From Roseovarius gahaiensis (GTDB lineage Bacteria; Pseudomonadota; Alphaproteobacteria; Rhodobacterales; Rhodobacteraceae): a stretch of 40,807 nt of DNA. Each line of letters begins with the position of its first letter. Positions within the stretch are counted from its first letter, which is position 1. The stretch covers positions 1-40,807 of the forward strand of contig NZ_JAAORB010000027.1 in NCBI RefSeq assembly GCF_011601345.1, in the 5' to 3' direction. The position numbers and the translations under genes are program-made. A model generated the notes under the pieces. The model searched no databases. It worked only from the letters and a program-made list of their open reading frames with translations, and was not told where the DNA came from. Below are positions 31,554-40,733 of this stretch, piece by piece.

Positions 31554-31792
31554 CAGGCGATCTCCACGCTATAGCTTTCGATGACGGTGTTCGCCAAAAG
31601 CTTTTCACACATCTCGGTCACCGTGGCGCGGGCCTGCTCGGCGTCGGTTTCGGCCAAGTCCAGTTCGATCACTTTGCCTTGCCGGACCCCTTCGACCCCG
31701 TCAAAGCCCAACTGGCCAAGCGCATGGCGCACGGCCTCGCCCTGCGGGTCCAGAACGCCGGATTTCAGCATGACGTGAACGCGTGCTTTCAT
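31553..31792 (-). CDS. purS: Phosphoribosylformylglycinamidine synthase subunit PurS (79 aa)
   Basis: Small subunit that docks PurQ onto PurL. Typical start [21 protein letters not shown] and the C-terminal [13 protein letters not shown] match the family; length 79 is normal. TGATG overlap with purQ indicates coupling. It lies 61 bases after purC. Confidence 0.94.
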   Translation of the reverse strand: MKARVHVMLKSGVLDPQGEAVRHALGQLGFDGVEGVRQGKVIELDLAETDAEQARATVTEMCEKLLANTVIESYSVEIA

Positions 31793-31853
31793 GAGTGTTT
31801 TCCCGTTCGTTTCAAATCAAGCGGCGCTTTGGCCGCGGTCATCATGGTTGCAG

Positions 31854-32615
31854 TCAGTTGATCAGCGTGGGCCGCGCCATGGGCGTGGCGCCTTTCGGCA
31901 TCACGCCAAGCCGTTTGGCGACCTCGGTATAGGCATCGGTCAGGCTGCCCAAGTCGCGGCGGAACACATCCTTGTCCAGCTTCTGGCCGGTTTCGATATC
32001 CCAAAGGCGGCAACTGTCGGGGCTGATTTCATCCGCCACGATCAGACGCTGATAGTCGCCTTCGTAAACGCGGCCAATCTCGATCTTGAAATCGACCAGC
32101 TTGATCCCGACGCCATACATCACGCCTGACAAGAAATCGTTGACCCGCAGCGCAAGGCTCAGGATATCGTCCATGTCCTGCTGGCTGGCCCAGCCAAAGG
32201 CGGCAATATGCTCCTCGGTGACCAGAGGATCGCCCAGTTTGTCGTCTTTCAGGCAATATTCCACCACCGGGCGGGGCAACTGAACGCCCTCTTCGATGCC
32301 CAGACGTTTGGCCATGCTGCCCGCGGCATAATTCCGCACGATCACCTCAAGCGGGACAATCTCGCAGGCGCGCACAAGCTGTTCGCGCATGTTGAGCCGC
32401 TTCATGAAATGGTTCGGAATGCCGACATTGGTCAGGCCGTTCATGAAATATTCCGACAAGATGTTGTTCAGGACGCCCTTGCCCTCGATCACATCTTTTT
32501 TCTCGGCATTAAAGGCCGTGGCGTCATCCTTGAAATACTGCACGATGGTGCCCGGTTCGGGGCCTTCATACAGGGTTTTCGCCTTGCCTTCGTAAATCTT
32601 TTTGCGCCGCGCCAT
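31854..32615 (-). CDS. purC: Phosphoribosylaminoimidazole-succinocarboxamide synthase (SAICAR synthetase, 253 aa)
   Basis: ATP-dependent ligation of aspartate to CAIR in purine synthesis. The ATP-binding start [18 protein letters not shown], the [16 protein letters not shown] motif and the [10 protein letters not shown] / [11 protein letters not shown] motifs are visible in order. I take the ATG at 32615 over an in-frame upstream start, since it gives the family-standard N-terminus. First gene of purC-purS-purQ; divergent from the ATPase zeta subunit gene with a 159-base spacer. Confidence 0.95.
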   Translation of the reverse strand: MARRKKIYEGKAKTLYEGPEPGTIVQYFKDDATAFNAEKKDVIEGKGVLNNILSEYFMNGLTNVGIPNHFMKRLNMREQLVRACEIVPLEVIVRNYAAGSMAKRLGIEEGVQLPRPVVEYCLKDDKLGDPLVTEEHIAAFGWASQQDMDDILSLALRVNDFLSGVMYGVGIKLVDFKIEIGRVYEGDYQRLIVADEISPDSCRLWDIETGQKLDKDVFRRDLGSLTDAYTEVAKRLGVMPKGATPMARPTLIN

Positions 32616-32774
32616 GCAGCCTCCGTCGCTCGACCGGGGCCAAATCCCCAAAAGTCGTGCTGTCCTCATAGATCATGCCCCCGATTGTCGCAAGATCACG
32701 TTGAGGCCTTGCTCTTGGGCGCGCAGAGTTGCATATCAGGGATAACTGCAACGTATGCTGAGGGGACAGGCCCA

Positions 32775-33089
32775 ATGACCACCTTCGACGACCGCGAAAG
32801 CGCATTCGAAAACAAATTCGCCCATGACGAGGAAATGAAGTTCCGCGCCGAGGCGCGTTGCAACAAATTGCTGGGCCTTTGGGCCGCTGAATTGTTGGGC
32901 AAAACCGGCGACGAGGCGCAAGCCTACGCCAAAGAAGTCGTGATCGCCGATTTCGAAGAGGCCGGCCACGAGGACGTCGTGCGCAAGGTCGCCGCCGATC
33001 TGGGCGATCTGGCCGACGCCGACACCATTCGCGGCAAGATGGCTGAATTGCTGCGGGTTGCCAAAGAGCAGTTGGTCAAAGAGGCCTGA
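32775..33089 (+). CDS. F1-ATPase inhibitor zeta subunit (DUF1476, 104 aa)
   Basis: The N-terminus MTTFDDRESAFENKFAHDEE is the inhibitory segment of the alphaproteobacterial zeta subunit, first characterised in Paracoccus, which inserts in F1 and blocks ATP hydrolysis. LLGLWAAELLGKTGDEA and the C-terminal four-helix core complete the family pattern; length 104 equals that of the family. No ATP synthase genes are near, which is normal for this gene. The start has AGGGGACAGG upstream. A terminator follows directly. Confidence 0.92.
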   Translation: MTTFDDRESAFENKFAHDEEMKFRAEARCNKLLGLWAAELLGKTGDEAQAYAKEVVIADFEEAGHEDVVRKVAADLGDLADADTIRGKMAELLRVAKEQLVKEA

Positions 33090-33111
33090 TCGCCGTCGAA
33101 AATTAATATCG

Positions 33112-33139
33112 GGCGCGTCTGTCAGGGCGCGCCTTTTTT
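33112..33139 (+). terminator. Terminator of the zeta subunit gene
   Basis: A 6-bp all-GC stem (33112-33117 with 33128-33133), a 10-base loop and six Us (33134-33139), 23 bases after the stop codon. Confidence 0.85.
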
Positions 33140-33253
33140 AGTGCCGCAGACTCGCATGAATCGGAATTTCATTCACATATCAGTTGAGTATTATGAGTTT
33201 GCGCCGATGTGTGATCCGTGTCACATCCCTGCGCTATCACCCAAGGAGATATC

Positions 33254-34276
33254 ATGACAAACGCCCTGTCCAAATTGCTTCAAACACGTGACTGGTTGTT
33301 GACCGATGGCGCGACCGGCACCAACCTGTTCAACATGGGGCTGGAATCGGGCGATGCCCCCGAATTGTGGAACGACACCCATCCCGACCGGATCACCAAG
33401 CTATATGCGATGGCCGTCGATGCGGGCAGCGATATCTTTTTGACCAATTCCTTTGGCGGCAACGCCGCCCGCCTGAAACTGCACGGCGAAGAAAAACGCG
33501 CGCGCGACTTGTCGCGCATTTCCGCCGAAATCGGGCGCGAGGTGGCCGACACCCGTGATCGCCCGGTTGTGGTCGCGGGCTCAGTCGGGCCAACCGGTGA
33601 AATCATGGCCCCGATGGGCGCGCTGACCCATGATCTGGCCGTCGAAATCTTTCACGAACAGGCCGATGGCCTCAAAGAAGGCGGCGCCGACGTTTTGTGG
33701 CTTGAAACCATCTCGGCCCCTGAAGAATACGCCGCCGCCGCCGAGGCGTTCAAACTGGCCGACATGCCGTGGTGTGGCACTATGAGCTTTGACACTGCCG
33801 GGCGCACGATGATGGGCCTGACCTCGGCCGATATGGTCAGGATGGTCGATGGCCTGCCCAACCCGCCGCTGGCCTTCGGGGCCAATTGCGGCGTCGGCGC
33901 ATCCGACCTGCTGCGCACGGTTTTGGGTTTTGCGGCGCAGGGCACCGAACGGCCGATTATCGCCAAAGGCAACGCTGGTATTCCGAAATTTGTCGATGGT
34001 CACATCCACTACGATGGCACCCCAGATCTGATGGCCGACTATGCCGTTCTGGCCCGCGATTGCGGCGCCACGATTATTGGCGGCTGCTGCGGCACAACGC
34101 CTGAACATCTTGAAAAGATGCACGAGGCGCTGTCGACCCGCCCACGCGCCGAAACGCGGCCCACGCTGGACCAGATCACCGAGGCGCTTGGCGCGTTTTC
34201 CTCGGCCGCCGACGGCACCGGCGACGATGCCAACAGTGGCCCGCAAAAACGCCGCACACGCCGCCGCCGCGACTAA
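33254..34276 (+). CDS. bmt: Homocysteine S-methyltransferase / split methionine synthase module (340 aa)
   Basis: Zinc-dependent homocysteine-binding (S-methyl-trans) domain as in MetH module 1 or betaine-homocysteine methyltransferase: LTDGATGTNLFNMGLESGD at the start, AGSVGPTGE, the zinc Cys in FGANCGVG and the Cys pair in GGCCGTTPEHL. Residues after about 310 are a low-complexity basic tail (KRRTRRRRD). Rhodobacterales commonly annotate it bmt, but the adjacent corrinoid protein gene suggests it takes methyl from methylcobalamin, as a part of a three-piece MetH. The start at 33254 follows AAGGAG. Confidence 0.85.
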   Translation: MTNALSKLLQTRDWLLTDGATGTNLFNMGLESGDAPELWNDTHPDRITKLYAMAVDAGSDIFLTNSFGGNAARLKLHGEEKRARDLSRISAEIGREVADTRDRPVVVAGSVGPTGEIMAPMGALTHDLAVEIFHEQADGLKEGGADVLWLETISAPEEYAAAAEAFKLADMPWCGTMSFDTAGRTMMGLTSADMVRMVDGLPNPPLAFGANCGVGASDLLRTVLGFAAQGTERPIIAKGNAGIPKFVDGHIHYDGTPDLMADYAVLARDCGATIIGGCCGTTPEHLEKMHEALSTRPRAETRPTLDQITEALGAFSSAADGTGDDANSGPQKRRTRRRRD

Positions 34277-34307
34277 GCGCGACCCCACAACTGCATGATG
34301 CGTCTAG

Positions 34308-34336
34308 CAGCCTCCCTGACGGGGGCTGTTTGTTTT
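34308..34336 (+). terminator. Terminator after the homocysteine methyltransferase gene
   Basis: An 8-bp stem with one G-U pair (34308-34315 with 34321-34328), a 5-base loop and a U-rich tail (TTTGTTTT, 34329-34336). The corrinoid gene therefore has its own promoter. Confidence 0.78.
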
Positions 34337-34536
34337 CGTAGGTAGCCCTGCGCGCCGATCATGCAGCAACCCCATATAGATCATGCAAGTTTTTCAGCAG
34401 CCATTGCCGCAAATGCACACTATAAGTCGGTCAAGGTTCGGCCAATGTCGTAATTTGCAAAGTGCCACTGCGACAAATTGACGAAAGCTAAGTGAAACAG
34501 AACGCGCGCATGCGCCCATGACCCGGGAACACTGCA
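34337..34536 (+). promoter_or_regulatory. Upstream region of the corrinoid protein gene
   Basis: 200 bases without a gene. An imperfect inverted repeat is visible (TCGTAATTTG near 34448-34457 and CAAATTGACGA near 34474-34484), a possible operator. I did not recognise a cobalamin or SAM riboswitch (no B12-box GCCACTG followed by its usual stems, although GCCACTG itself occurs at about 34463-34469). Confidence 0.35.
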
Positions 34537-35238
<702 letters not shown>

Positions 35239-35265
35239 ATTCGGGCATGCGGCCCAAGGTTTGAC

Positions 35266-35298
35266 AACGGCCCGCCTGAGTGCGGGCCGTTTGCGTTT
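35266..35298 (+). terminator. Terminator after the corrinoid protein gene
   Basis: A perfect 10-bp GC-rich stem (35266-35275 with 35282-35291), a 6-base loop and a U-containing tail (TTGCGTTT). The next gene starts 26 bases beyond, so it may be transcribed by read-through. Confidence 0.7.
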
Positions 35299-35324
35299 AC
35301 CCCGCCGCCGCGCAAGGAATCACC

Positions 35325-35978
35325 ATGACCGACCTGCCCAGTGACACAACACTGACCGAAACCGGGCTGGACCTGCGCGGCAAGGAAAACCGTCTTTTGC
35401 TGATCGCATGCGGGGCATTGGCGCGTGAAATTCTGGCTTTGATCAAGGCCAATGGCTGGACCCATATCGACCTTCAATGCCTGCCCGCCAAACTGCACCT
35501 CTATCCTGATCAAATCGTCACCGAGGTCGACCGCGCCGTCACGCGCAATCAAGACAGCTATAGCAACATTTTCGTGGTCTACGCCGATTGCGGCACCGGC
35601 GGGCAGCTACAGGCCAAATGCGCAGAGCTTGGCGTCGAAATGATCGAAGGTCCGCATTGCTATTCGTTTTTCGAAGGCAACGCCGCCTTTTCAGAGCGGG
35701 CCGAGGATGAAATCACCGCCTTTTACCTGACCGATTTTCTGGTCAAGCAATTCGATGCCTTCGTCTGGAAACCCATGGGGCTCGACCGTCATCCCGAATT
35801 ACGTGATATGTTGTTCGGCAATTACACCAAACTGATCTATCAGGCCCAAACCCATGATCCGGCCCTTGTCGACAAGGCGCGCACCTGCGCGGAACGGCTT
35901 GGCCTTGACTTCGAGCACCGCTTCACCGGCTACGGCGATCTTGAACAGGCTCTGCACGATCAGGCCCGCAAGACCTAA
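35325..35978 (+). CDS. DUF1638 protein (217 aa)
   Basis: The N-terminus LLLIACGALAREILALIKANGW and YADCGTGGQLQAKC are the hallmark Cys-containing motifs of the DUF1638 family, as is HCYSFFEG. The family is encoded next to corrinoid methyltransferases in Rhodobacterales and methanogens; its conserved Cys residues suggest metal or cofactor binding, but function is unknown. Context suggests a role in methyl transfer or cobalamin reactivation. AAGGA at 35311-35315 precedes the ATG at 35325. Confidence 0.85.
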   Translation: MTDLPSDTTLTETGLDLRGKENRLLLIACGALAREILALIKANGWTHIDLQCLPAKLHLYPDQIVTEVDRAVTRNQDSYSNIFVVYADCGTGGQLQAKCAELGVEMIEGPHCYSFFEGNAAFSERAEDEITAFYLTDFLVKQFDAFVWKPMGLDRHPELRDMLFGNYTKLIYQAQTHDPALVDKARTCAERLGLDFEHRFTGYGDLEQALHDQARKT

Positions 35979-36014
35979 AACCCCTTCTTCTGTTCAAAAA
36001 TATCCCGGGGAGTT

Positions 36015-36033
36015 TGAGGGGCAGCGCCCCTCA
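36015..36033. terminator. GC-rich hairpin between convergent genes
   Basis: A perfect 8-bp stem (36015-36022 with 36026-36033) and a 3-base loop, preceded by TTCAAAAATATCCCGGGG (35993-36010). This composite looks like a dispersed repeat I remember from intergenic regions of Rhodobacteraceae. It separates the DUF1638 gene and sufE; there is no strong U-tract. Confidence 0.5.
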
Positions 36034-36070
36034 TTCCTGCAAACCTGCGCGGCGCAGCCGCCCATTCGGA

Positions 36071-36481
36071 TCAGGCGGATTGCGACGCCACAAGGCGGAT
36101 CCGGTCTATCATCGCGCGCAGTCCGTTTGATCGCTGTGCCGACAGATGATCGTTCAGGCCCAACCGGGCCAGCTCGGCCTGCGCATCCACCTGCCCCACC
36201 TGCGATACCGGCACGCCGTTGTAAAGCGCCCGCAACACCGCGATCAGCCCGCGCACGATCATCGCATCGCTATCGCCCTCAAAGTCGAACTTCCCGTTGG
36301 CGATGGTCGGATGCAGCCAGACCTGACTGGCGCAGCCGTCTACCTTGGTGGCCGGCACCTTCAGCGCGTCATCCAGAGGGTCCATCGCGCGTCCGCGTTC
36401 GATGACATAGCGGTAACGATCTTCCCAATCGTCCAAAAACTCGAAATCTGCGACAATGTCTTCAAAGGCTTCGGTGGCCAT
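36071..36481 (-). CDS. sufE: Cysteine desulfurase activator SufE (136 aa)
   Basis: Accepts persulfide from a cysteine desulfurase and passes it to Fe-S cluster assembly. The acceptor Cys lies in KVDGCASQVWL (Cys50), and the FLDDWEDRYRYVIERG opening is typical. Two adjacent ATGs are possible; AGGAG sits 6 bases before the second (36481) and 3 before the first (36484), so I prefer the second. No suf operon is next to it. Confidence 0.92.
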   Translation of the reverse strand: MATEAFEDIVADFEFLDDWEDRYRYVIERGRAMDPLDDALKVPATKVDGCASQVWLHPTIANGKFDFEGDSDAMIVRGLIAVLRALYNGVPVSQVGQVDAQAELARLGLNDHLSAQRSNGLRAMIDRIRLVASQSA

Positions 36482-36605
36482 CATATGCTCCTGCTGCTTT
36501 GGTATTGACCTAGGCGGGCAAGATGCGAAGGTCCAGACCTCGCTTACACCTTTTCAACGCTGTTGGGATAAGGTAGTTGGGATGAAAGCAAAAGGGGCGG
36601 TCCAA

Positions 36606-37124
36606 ATGCGGAAAACAGTTGCGGGTCTCGTGGTTCTGTCACTCACGCTTGCCGGATGCAGCGGTTGGCGTGACTCGCGGGTCAATCCGGGCAATTGGTT
36701 CGGCAACAGCCGCGCCGAAGCCCGCACAGAAACCGCCACCCCGGCGCAGACCAATCCGCTGATCCCCGAAGAAACAAGCATCTTCCGACGCGGCAATAAG
36801 GAAGAGGTCTATCTTGGCACCCCGGTCGATCAGATCACCGATCTGACCATCGAACGCACCTCATCGGGCGCCATCGTCAAGGCGACAGGCCAAACGCTTC
36901 AGCAAGGGGCCTATGATGTGCGCCTGACATCCGACACCGAAGGCGAACCCGTGGATGGCGTTCTGACCCTTGAAATGAAGGCGTTACAGCCCACAAACAC
37001 CCCGCAAGGGCCTGAACGCGTGCGCCGCGCCACGGCGGGCTATTTCCTTAGCAACCAAGATCTGGCCAAGGTGCGCACAATCCGCGTTCTTGGCGAACGC
37101 AACGCACGATCCGCTACCCGCTAA
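36606..37124 (+). CDS. Putative lipoprotein (172 aa)
   Basis: Signal peptide MRKTVAGLVVLSLTLAGC with a lipobox LAGC (Cys18), so the mature protein is lipid-anchored in the envelope. The rest has no motif I recognise: a linker rich in Thr/Ala/Pro/Asn, then a probable beta domain (VYLGTPVDQITDLTIERTSS, VRLTSDTEGEPVDG, TIRVLG). The ATG at 36606 directly begins the signal peptide; an ATG at 36582 would add a basic octapeptide. Convergent with rnd. Confidence 0.8.
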   Translation: MRKTVAGLVVLSLTLAGCSGWRDSRVNPGNWFGNSRAEARTETATPAQTNPLIPEETSIFRRGNKEEVYLGTPVDQITDLTIERTSSGAIVKATGQTLQQGAYDVRLTSDTEGEPVDGVLTLEMKALQPTNTPQGPERVRRATAGYFLSNQDLAKVRTIRVLGERNARSATR

Positions 37125-37174
37125 CCCTCTGGGTGCCGTTCCCGCCCCCTGTCGGGGCGATGGTCAGTCTTGGC

Positions 37175-38332
37175 CTAAAGTTCAACGGTGCGGATATCGC
37201 CGCCCTTGGCCGCCAGAGCAATCTTGCCCTCGCACAGCCGCAAAGCATCCAAACCGAAAACATCGTGCCGCCAGCCGCCCAAGGCGGGAACGTTGCGCTC
37301 TCCGCTGGCCAAGGCATCCAGATCAGCCGCACTGGCGATCAGTTTTGACGCCACGCCAAAAGATTCGCTTTTGGCCTTCAGCAAGACCCGCAACAAATCC
37401 GCCAGTGCCGGGTTCACCTGCATTTTGCTGCGCGCGGTATCAACCTTGGGCACATCATCCGCCGGGCAGTTCAGGCCATCTTGCACGGCTTTCAGGATGC
37501 CTTCGGCAATGTCGCCCTTGCGCGCCTCGCGCAGCAGAAGGCGCGACCGCCCCAAATCCTGTAGCGTCGCCGGCTTGGTCGAGGCCAGTTCGACCAAGGC
37601 GTCATCCTTGTAAACCCGGCTGCGGGGAACATCGCGGGCCTGCGCATAGCTTTCGCGAAACTGCGCCAGTTCGCGCACGATGGCTAGAAACCGCCCCGAG
37701 GCATTGCGCGTCTTGACGCGTTTCCATGCCTCTTCGGGTTTTACGATGTAGGTGTCCGGCGCGGTCAGCGTGCGCAGCTCTTCCGCCACCCATTTTTCAC
37801 GCCCGGTTTCTTTCAACTTGGCGGCCAGAAATTCATAGATGTCGCGCAAATGCGTCACGTCAGCCAAGGCATAGGTTTTTTGTGCCTCGGTCAGCGGGCG
37901 GCGGGACCAATCGGTAAATCGCGAGGTCTTGTCCAGCGGTTGCCGCGCAATCTTGCGCACCAGCGTTTCATAGCCCGCCTGTTCGCCAAAGCCGCAGACC
38001 ATCGCCGCCACTTGGGTGTCGAACAAGGGCTCAGGGATCACGCCCGCATCGACAAAGAAAATCTCAAGATCCTGCCGGGCCGCATGGAACACCTTGACCA
38101 CGGCTTGATCACGAAACAGATCGTAAAGCGGATCAAGCGACAGATCACCGGCCAGCGGATCAACCAGAACCGCATCCTCTGGCCCGTCGCCCGGCACCGC
38201 CAACTGGATCAGGCACAGTTTGGAAAAATACGTGCGCTCGCGCAGAAACTCGGTATCGACAGTCACGTAGTCAAAGGTTTGGGCGCGTTTACAAAAGGCG
38301 TCCAGGTCTTGGGTTGTGGTGATGGTTTTCAT
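37175..38332 (-). CDS. rnd: Ribonuclease D (385 aa)
   Basis: 3'-5' exoribonuclease for tRNA and small RNA maturation. DEDD-y exonuclease motifs: VTVDTEFLRE (Exo I), VFHAARQDLEIF (Exo II), TYALADVTHLRDIYEF (Exo III with Tyr and Asp). C-terminal HRDC domains follow (KPEEAWKRVK, LARLR-type helices, and VNPALADLLRVLL). The ATG at 38332 (MKTITTTQDL) gives the family N-terminus. Ends 50 bases from the convergent lipoprotein gene. Confidence 0.93.
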   Translation of the reverse strand: MKTITTTQDLDAFCKRAQTFDYVTVDTEFLRERTYFSKLCLIQLAVPGDGPEDAVLVDPLAGDLSLDPLYDLFRDQAVVKVFHAARQDLEIFFVDAGVIPEPLFDTQVAAMVCGFGEQAGYETLVRKIARQPLDKTSRFTDWSRRPLTEAQKTYALADVTHLRDIYEFLAAKLKETGREKWVAEELRTLTAPDTYIVKPEEAWKRVKTRNASGRFLAIVRELAQFRESYAQARDVPRSRVYKDDALVELASTKPATLQDLGRSRLLLREARKGDIAEGILKAVQDGLNCPADDVPKVDTARSKMQVNPALADLLRVLLKAKSESFGVASKLIASAADLDALASGERNVPALGGWRHDVFGLDALRLCEGKIALAAKGGDIRTVEL

Positions 38333-38415
38333 GAATGGCTTTTCTACAGGTTTCTTACGCTCATTTTGCCCCGGTATGGGCGAAGTGGCGTGTGGATGCA
38401 AATAACTTGGCCGAT

Positions 38416-39009
38416 TCAGGGCAGGATGATAGCCCGCCGGTCGCCTTCGGCAAAGCGGCGCAGAACCGCCGGGTACAGGCGATGTTCCTGCTCAAGCACG
38501 CGTTCGGCCAAACGGTCGGGGGTGTCATCAGGCAAAACCGGCACCCGTGCCTGCCCCAGAACAGGGCCGTCATCCAAAGCAGGCGTCACCTCGTGCACGG
38601 TGCAGCCCGCCTCGGTGTCTTGCGCCTCGATCGCGCGGGCGTGGGTGTGCAGGCCCTTGTATTTGGGCAAAAGCGACGGGTGGATATTCAAAATCCGCCC
38701 CTGCCAGTTTTGCACGAAGCCTTCGGTCAAAACCCGCATGAACCCGGCCAAGCAAATGATATCGGGGCTATGCGCCTCCAGCGTGTCTTGCAAGGCGGCC
38801 TCAAAGGCCGGTCGATCCCCCTTGAACGGCCTGTGATCCACCACCGCCGTGGCGACGCCCCGCGCGCGCGCCTTGGCCAGCCCCCCCGCTGCCGGATCGT
38901 TCGCCAGCACCAGAACGGGCCGCGCCGGGTGGTCGCCCTTCATGCTGTCCAGCAGCGCGACCATATTGGACCCGCCCCCCGAGATCAGAATGACCACACG
39001 TTTGGTCAC
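38416..39009 (-). CDS. purN: Phosphoribosylglycinamide formyltransferase (197 aa)
   Basis: Third step of purine synthesis, using 10-formyl-tetrahydrofolate. The N-terminal [12 protein letters not shown] (phosphate loop), the catalytic FMRVLT region with Asn/His/Asp ([44 protein letters not shown] in parts: [27 protein letters not shown]) are complete. The start is a GTG at 39009 that overlaps the purM stop (GTGA), so the pair is translationally coupled. Confidence 0.94.
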   Translation of the reverse strand: MTKRVVILISGGGSNMVALLDSMKGDHPARPVLVLANDPAAGGLAKARARGVATAVVDHRPFKGDRPAFEAALQDTLEAHSPDIICLAGFMRVLTEGFVQNWQGRILNIHPSLLPKYKGLHTHARAIEAQDTEAGCTVHEVTPALDDGPVLGQARVPVLPDDTPDRLAERVLEQEHRLYPAVLRRFAEGDRRAIILP

Positions 39010-40052
39010 GCAAGCGACCCCGTATAGGTCACGCCCTGCCCGGCCACCACATGGCCCAACCGGCACACGGTTTCGCCTTCGGCCTCTAGCAAGGCCTGCA
39101 ACTCATCGGCACGATCTGCCGAGACCGACAGGATCATACCAATCCCGCAGTTGAAGGTTTTCAGCATCTCGGCCGCGTCCATGCCACCCTGTTCGCGCAG
39201 CCAGCCAAAGACCGGCGGCAAATCCCATGCGTCAAGGTCCACCTCGGCGCCCATGTCCTCGGGCAAGACGCGTGGCAGATTCTCGGTCAGGCCGCCGCCA
39301 GTGATATGGGCCAATGCATGCACACCGCCCGCGCGCACCGCCGCCAGCGATTGGCGCACATACAGGCGCGTTGGCGTCAGCAGGGCCGCGCCAAGCGTCC
39401 CTTCGGCCCATGGGCAATCGGCCTGCCAGTCAAGGCCCGACATCTCGACCAGCTTGCGCACAAGGCTGTAGCCGTTCGAATGCACCCCGTCGCTGGCCAG
39501 CCCCAGCAGAAAGTCGCCCTCAGCCACCCCGTCAGGCAGGGCAGCGCCGCGTTCCATCGCGCCCACGGCAAAACCGGCCAGATCAAAATCACCGTCGGGA
39601 TACATGCCCGGCATCTCGGCGGTTTCCCCGCCGATCAGGGCACAGCCCGCGCGCACGCAGCCTTCGGCGATGCCTTCGATGATGCGGGCCGCGGTGTCGG
39701 TGTCCAGCTTGCCAGTGGCAAAGTAATCAAGGAAAAACAGCGGCTCGGCACCTTGGCAGACCAGATCATTGACGCACATCGCCACAAGGTCGATGCCCAC
39801 GCCATCGACGTTGCCGGTATCAATCGCGATGCGCAGCTTGGTGCCCACACCATCTGTGGCCCCGACAAGGATCGGGTCGCTGTATCCGGCGGCTTTGAGA
39901 TCGAACAAAGCCCCAAAACCACCAAGCCCCGACATCACGCCCGACCGCGTGGTGCGCTTGGCCGCTGGCTTGATCCGTTCGACAAGGGCATTGCCCGCGT
40001 CGATATCCACGCCTGCATCCGAATAGGTGATGCCGTTCTTGCCCTCGGTCAT
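39006..40052 (-). CDS. purM: Phosphoribosylformylglycinamidine cyclo-ligase, AIR synthetase (348 aa)
   Basis: Fifth step of purine synthesis. Family motifs in order: [58 protein letters not shown] and [15 protein letters not shown]. The start at 40052 (MTEGKNG) is preceded by AAGGGG; an ATG six codons upstream is possible. It is the first gene of purM-purN. About 60 bases upstream of the start are two hairpins, the nearer with a U-tract (see separate entry). Confidence 0.95.
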   Translation of the reverse strand: MTEGKNGITYSDAGVDIDAGNALVERIKPAAKRTTRSGVMSGLGGFGALFDLKAAGYSDPILVGATDGVGTKLRIAIDTGNVDGVGIDLVAMCVNDLVCQGAEPLFFLDYFATGKLDTDTAARIIEGIAEGCVRAGCALIGGETAEMPGMYPDGDFDLAGFAVGAMERGAALPDGVAEGDFLLGLASDGVHSNGYSLVRKLVEMSGLDWQADCPWAEGTLGAALLTPTRLYVRQSLAAVRAGGVHALAHITGGGLTENLPRVLPEDMGAEVDLDAWDLPPVFGWLREQGGMDAAEMLKTFNCGIGMILSVSADRADELQALLEAEGETVCRLGHVVAGQGVTYTGSLA

Positions 40053-40109
40053 ATCCACGCCCCTTGTCATATCGTGCTGGCGCGGGGTTACCCCAAGCAG
40101 CAGACGAAG

Positions 40110-40157
40110 AAAAGCGCCTTGCGCCATCCACAAGGCGCAAACCGCCTGAAAGGCGGT
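40110..40157 (-). promoter_or_regulatory. Tandem hairpins in the purM leader, including a terminator-like one
   Basis: On the minus strand a 7-bp hairpin with a 3-base loop (40141-40147 with 40151-40157) is followed by an 8-bp GC-rich hairpin (40114-40121 with 40131-40138, loop 9) and then TTTTCTTC. This has the form of an intrinsic terminator, yet lies upstream of purM with only the divergent tRNA promoter beyond it. It may be an attenuator controlling purMN or the end of an antisense/leader RNA. No known purine riboswitch sequence was recognised. Confidence 0.5.
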
Positions 40158-40245
40158 GCCAATCCCCTGCCCGCGCGGGTTGCAAGCGTGTGAAGGAAAG
40201 AATGCCCTTGCGCCGCAAATGCGCACCCAAGACGCCCCGACCCGC

Positions 40246-40273
40246 TTGACCGGCAAATTCCATCTGCTAGAGA
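40246..40273 (+). promoter_or_regulatory. Promoter of the CAU tRNA gene
   Basis: TTGACC at 40246-40251 and TAGAGA at 40268-40273, spacing 16, ending 12 bases before the mature tRNA 5' end. The order and distance fit a stable-RNA promoter. Confidence 0.55.
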
Positions 40274-40285
40274 CAAGCGCAGGTC

Positions 40286-40362
40286 GGGCCTGTAGCTCAA
40301 TTGGTTAGAGCAGAGCGCTCATAACGCTTTGGTTGGGGGTTCGAGTCCCTCCGGGCCTACCA
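40286..40362 (+). tRNA. tRNA with anticodon CAU, probably tRNA-Ile2 (lysidine-modified)
   Basis: 77 bases with encoded CCA. Cloverleaf: acceptor GGGCCTG with CGGGCCT (one G-U at each of the ends/inside), D-arm with GTAGCTCAATTGGTTAGAGC, anticodon stem GAGCG/CGCTT and loop CTCATAA, T-arm GGGGGTTCGAGTCCCTC. The loop equals that of E. coli tRNA-Ile2, and the acceptor has C4-G69 and C5-G68, reported recognition elements for the lysidine synthase TilS. It lacks initiator features. I therefore favour Ile2 over elongator Met, which automated tools would report. Its 3' end borders foreign DNA, suggesting use as an integration site. Confidence 0.8.
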
Positions 40363-40583
40363 TTTACACACCAGATACCTTATTTATAAGGGTTTTAGGC
40401 AAAACTCCAAGGGTTCCGTGTACTGATTTCTCGATATGCGTGTACTAATTTATCAGGTCTCAAAAGTAATTCTTTTCTTCCAAAAATTGGGGGCCTTACC
40501 GGACCAACTATCCCCCTAGCTGTATGAATCTAAGGGTTCCCTACGCCTAAGTAGAGACCCCCTAGACATTAGGTCAGTAGAGT
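40363..40583. other. AT-richer stretch of foreign DNA downstream of the CAU tRNA
   Basis: No gene seen in these 220 bases. The composition is clearly poorer in G+C than the core genes. A near-direct repeat GTGTACTGATTT / GTGTACTAATTT (about 40418-40429 and 40441-40452) and several CTA/TAG-rich stretches occur. It looks like the edge of an integrated element that used the tRNA 3' end, possibly holding its attachment and arm sites. Confidence 0.45.
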
Positions 40584-40733
40584 TTACCCTCTTATGATAC
40601 GGTAGTAGCTTGCCTGTGAGATACCAAGCTGGGCCATGATTTGTTGACGGGGAACACCAGCTTCCTTCAGTGCTATTACCTTGTCAGACTGTAGCTTGGC
40701 TGTAGGGACACGACCCTTGTATTTACCCTTGGC
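40584..40733 (-). pseudogene. C-terminal end of a serine recombinase (resolvase) truncated by an IS21-type end
   Basis: Read on the minus strand, about 50 residues from AKGKYKGRVPTAKLQ to the stop. GKYKGRxPT followed by a helix-turn-helix (VIALKEAGVPRQQIMAQLG then ISQASYYRIIRG) is the standard C-terminal DNA-binding domain of Tn3-type resolvases/invertases. The reading frame continues upstream into the IS end, whose translated part (about 22 residues before FTAKG) does not belong to the recombinase. The catalytic domain is therefore missing on this side and the gene is disrupted. Confidence 0.72.

Noticed and set aside
34337..34536. Cobalamin riboswitch before the corrinoid gene
   Set aside because: Only an isolated GCCACTG resembling the B12 box is present; the surrounding stems expected for the riboswitch are not visible.
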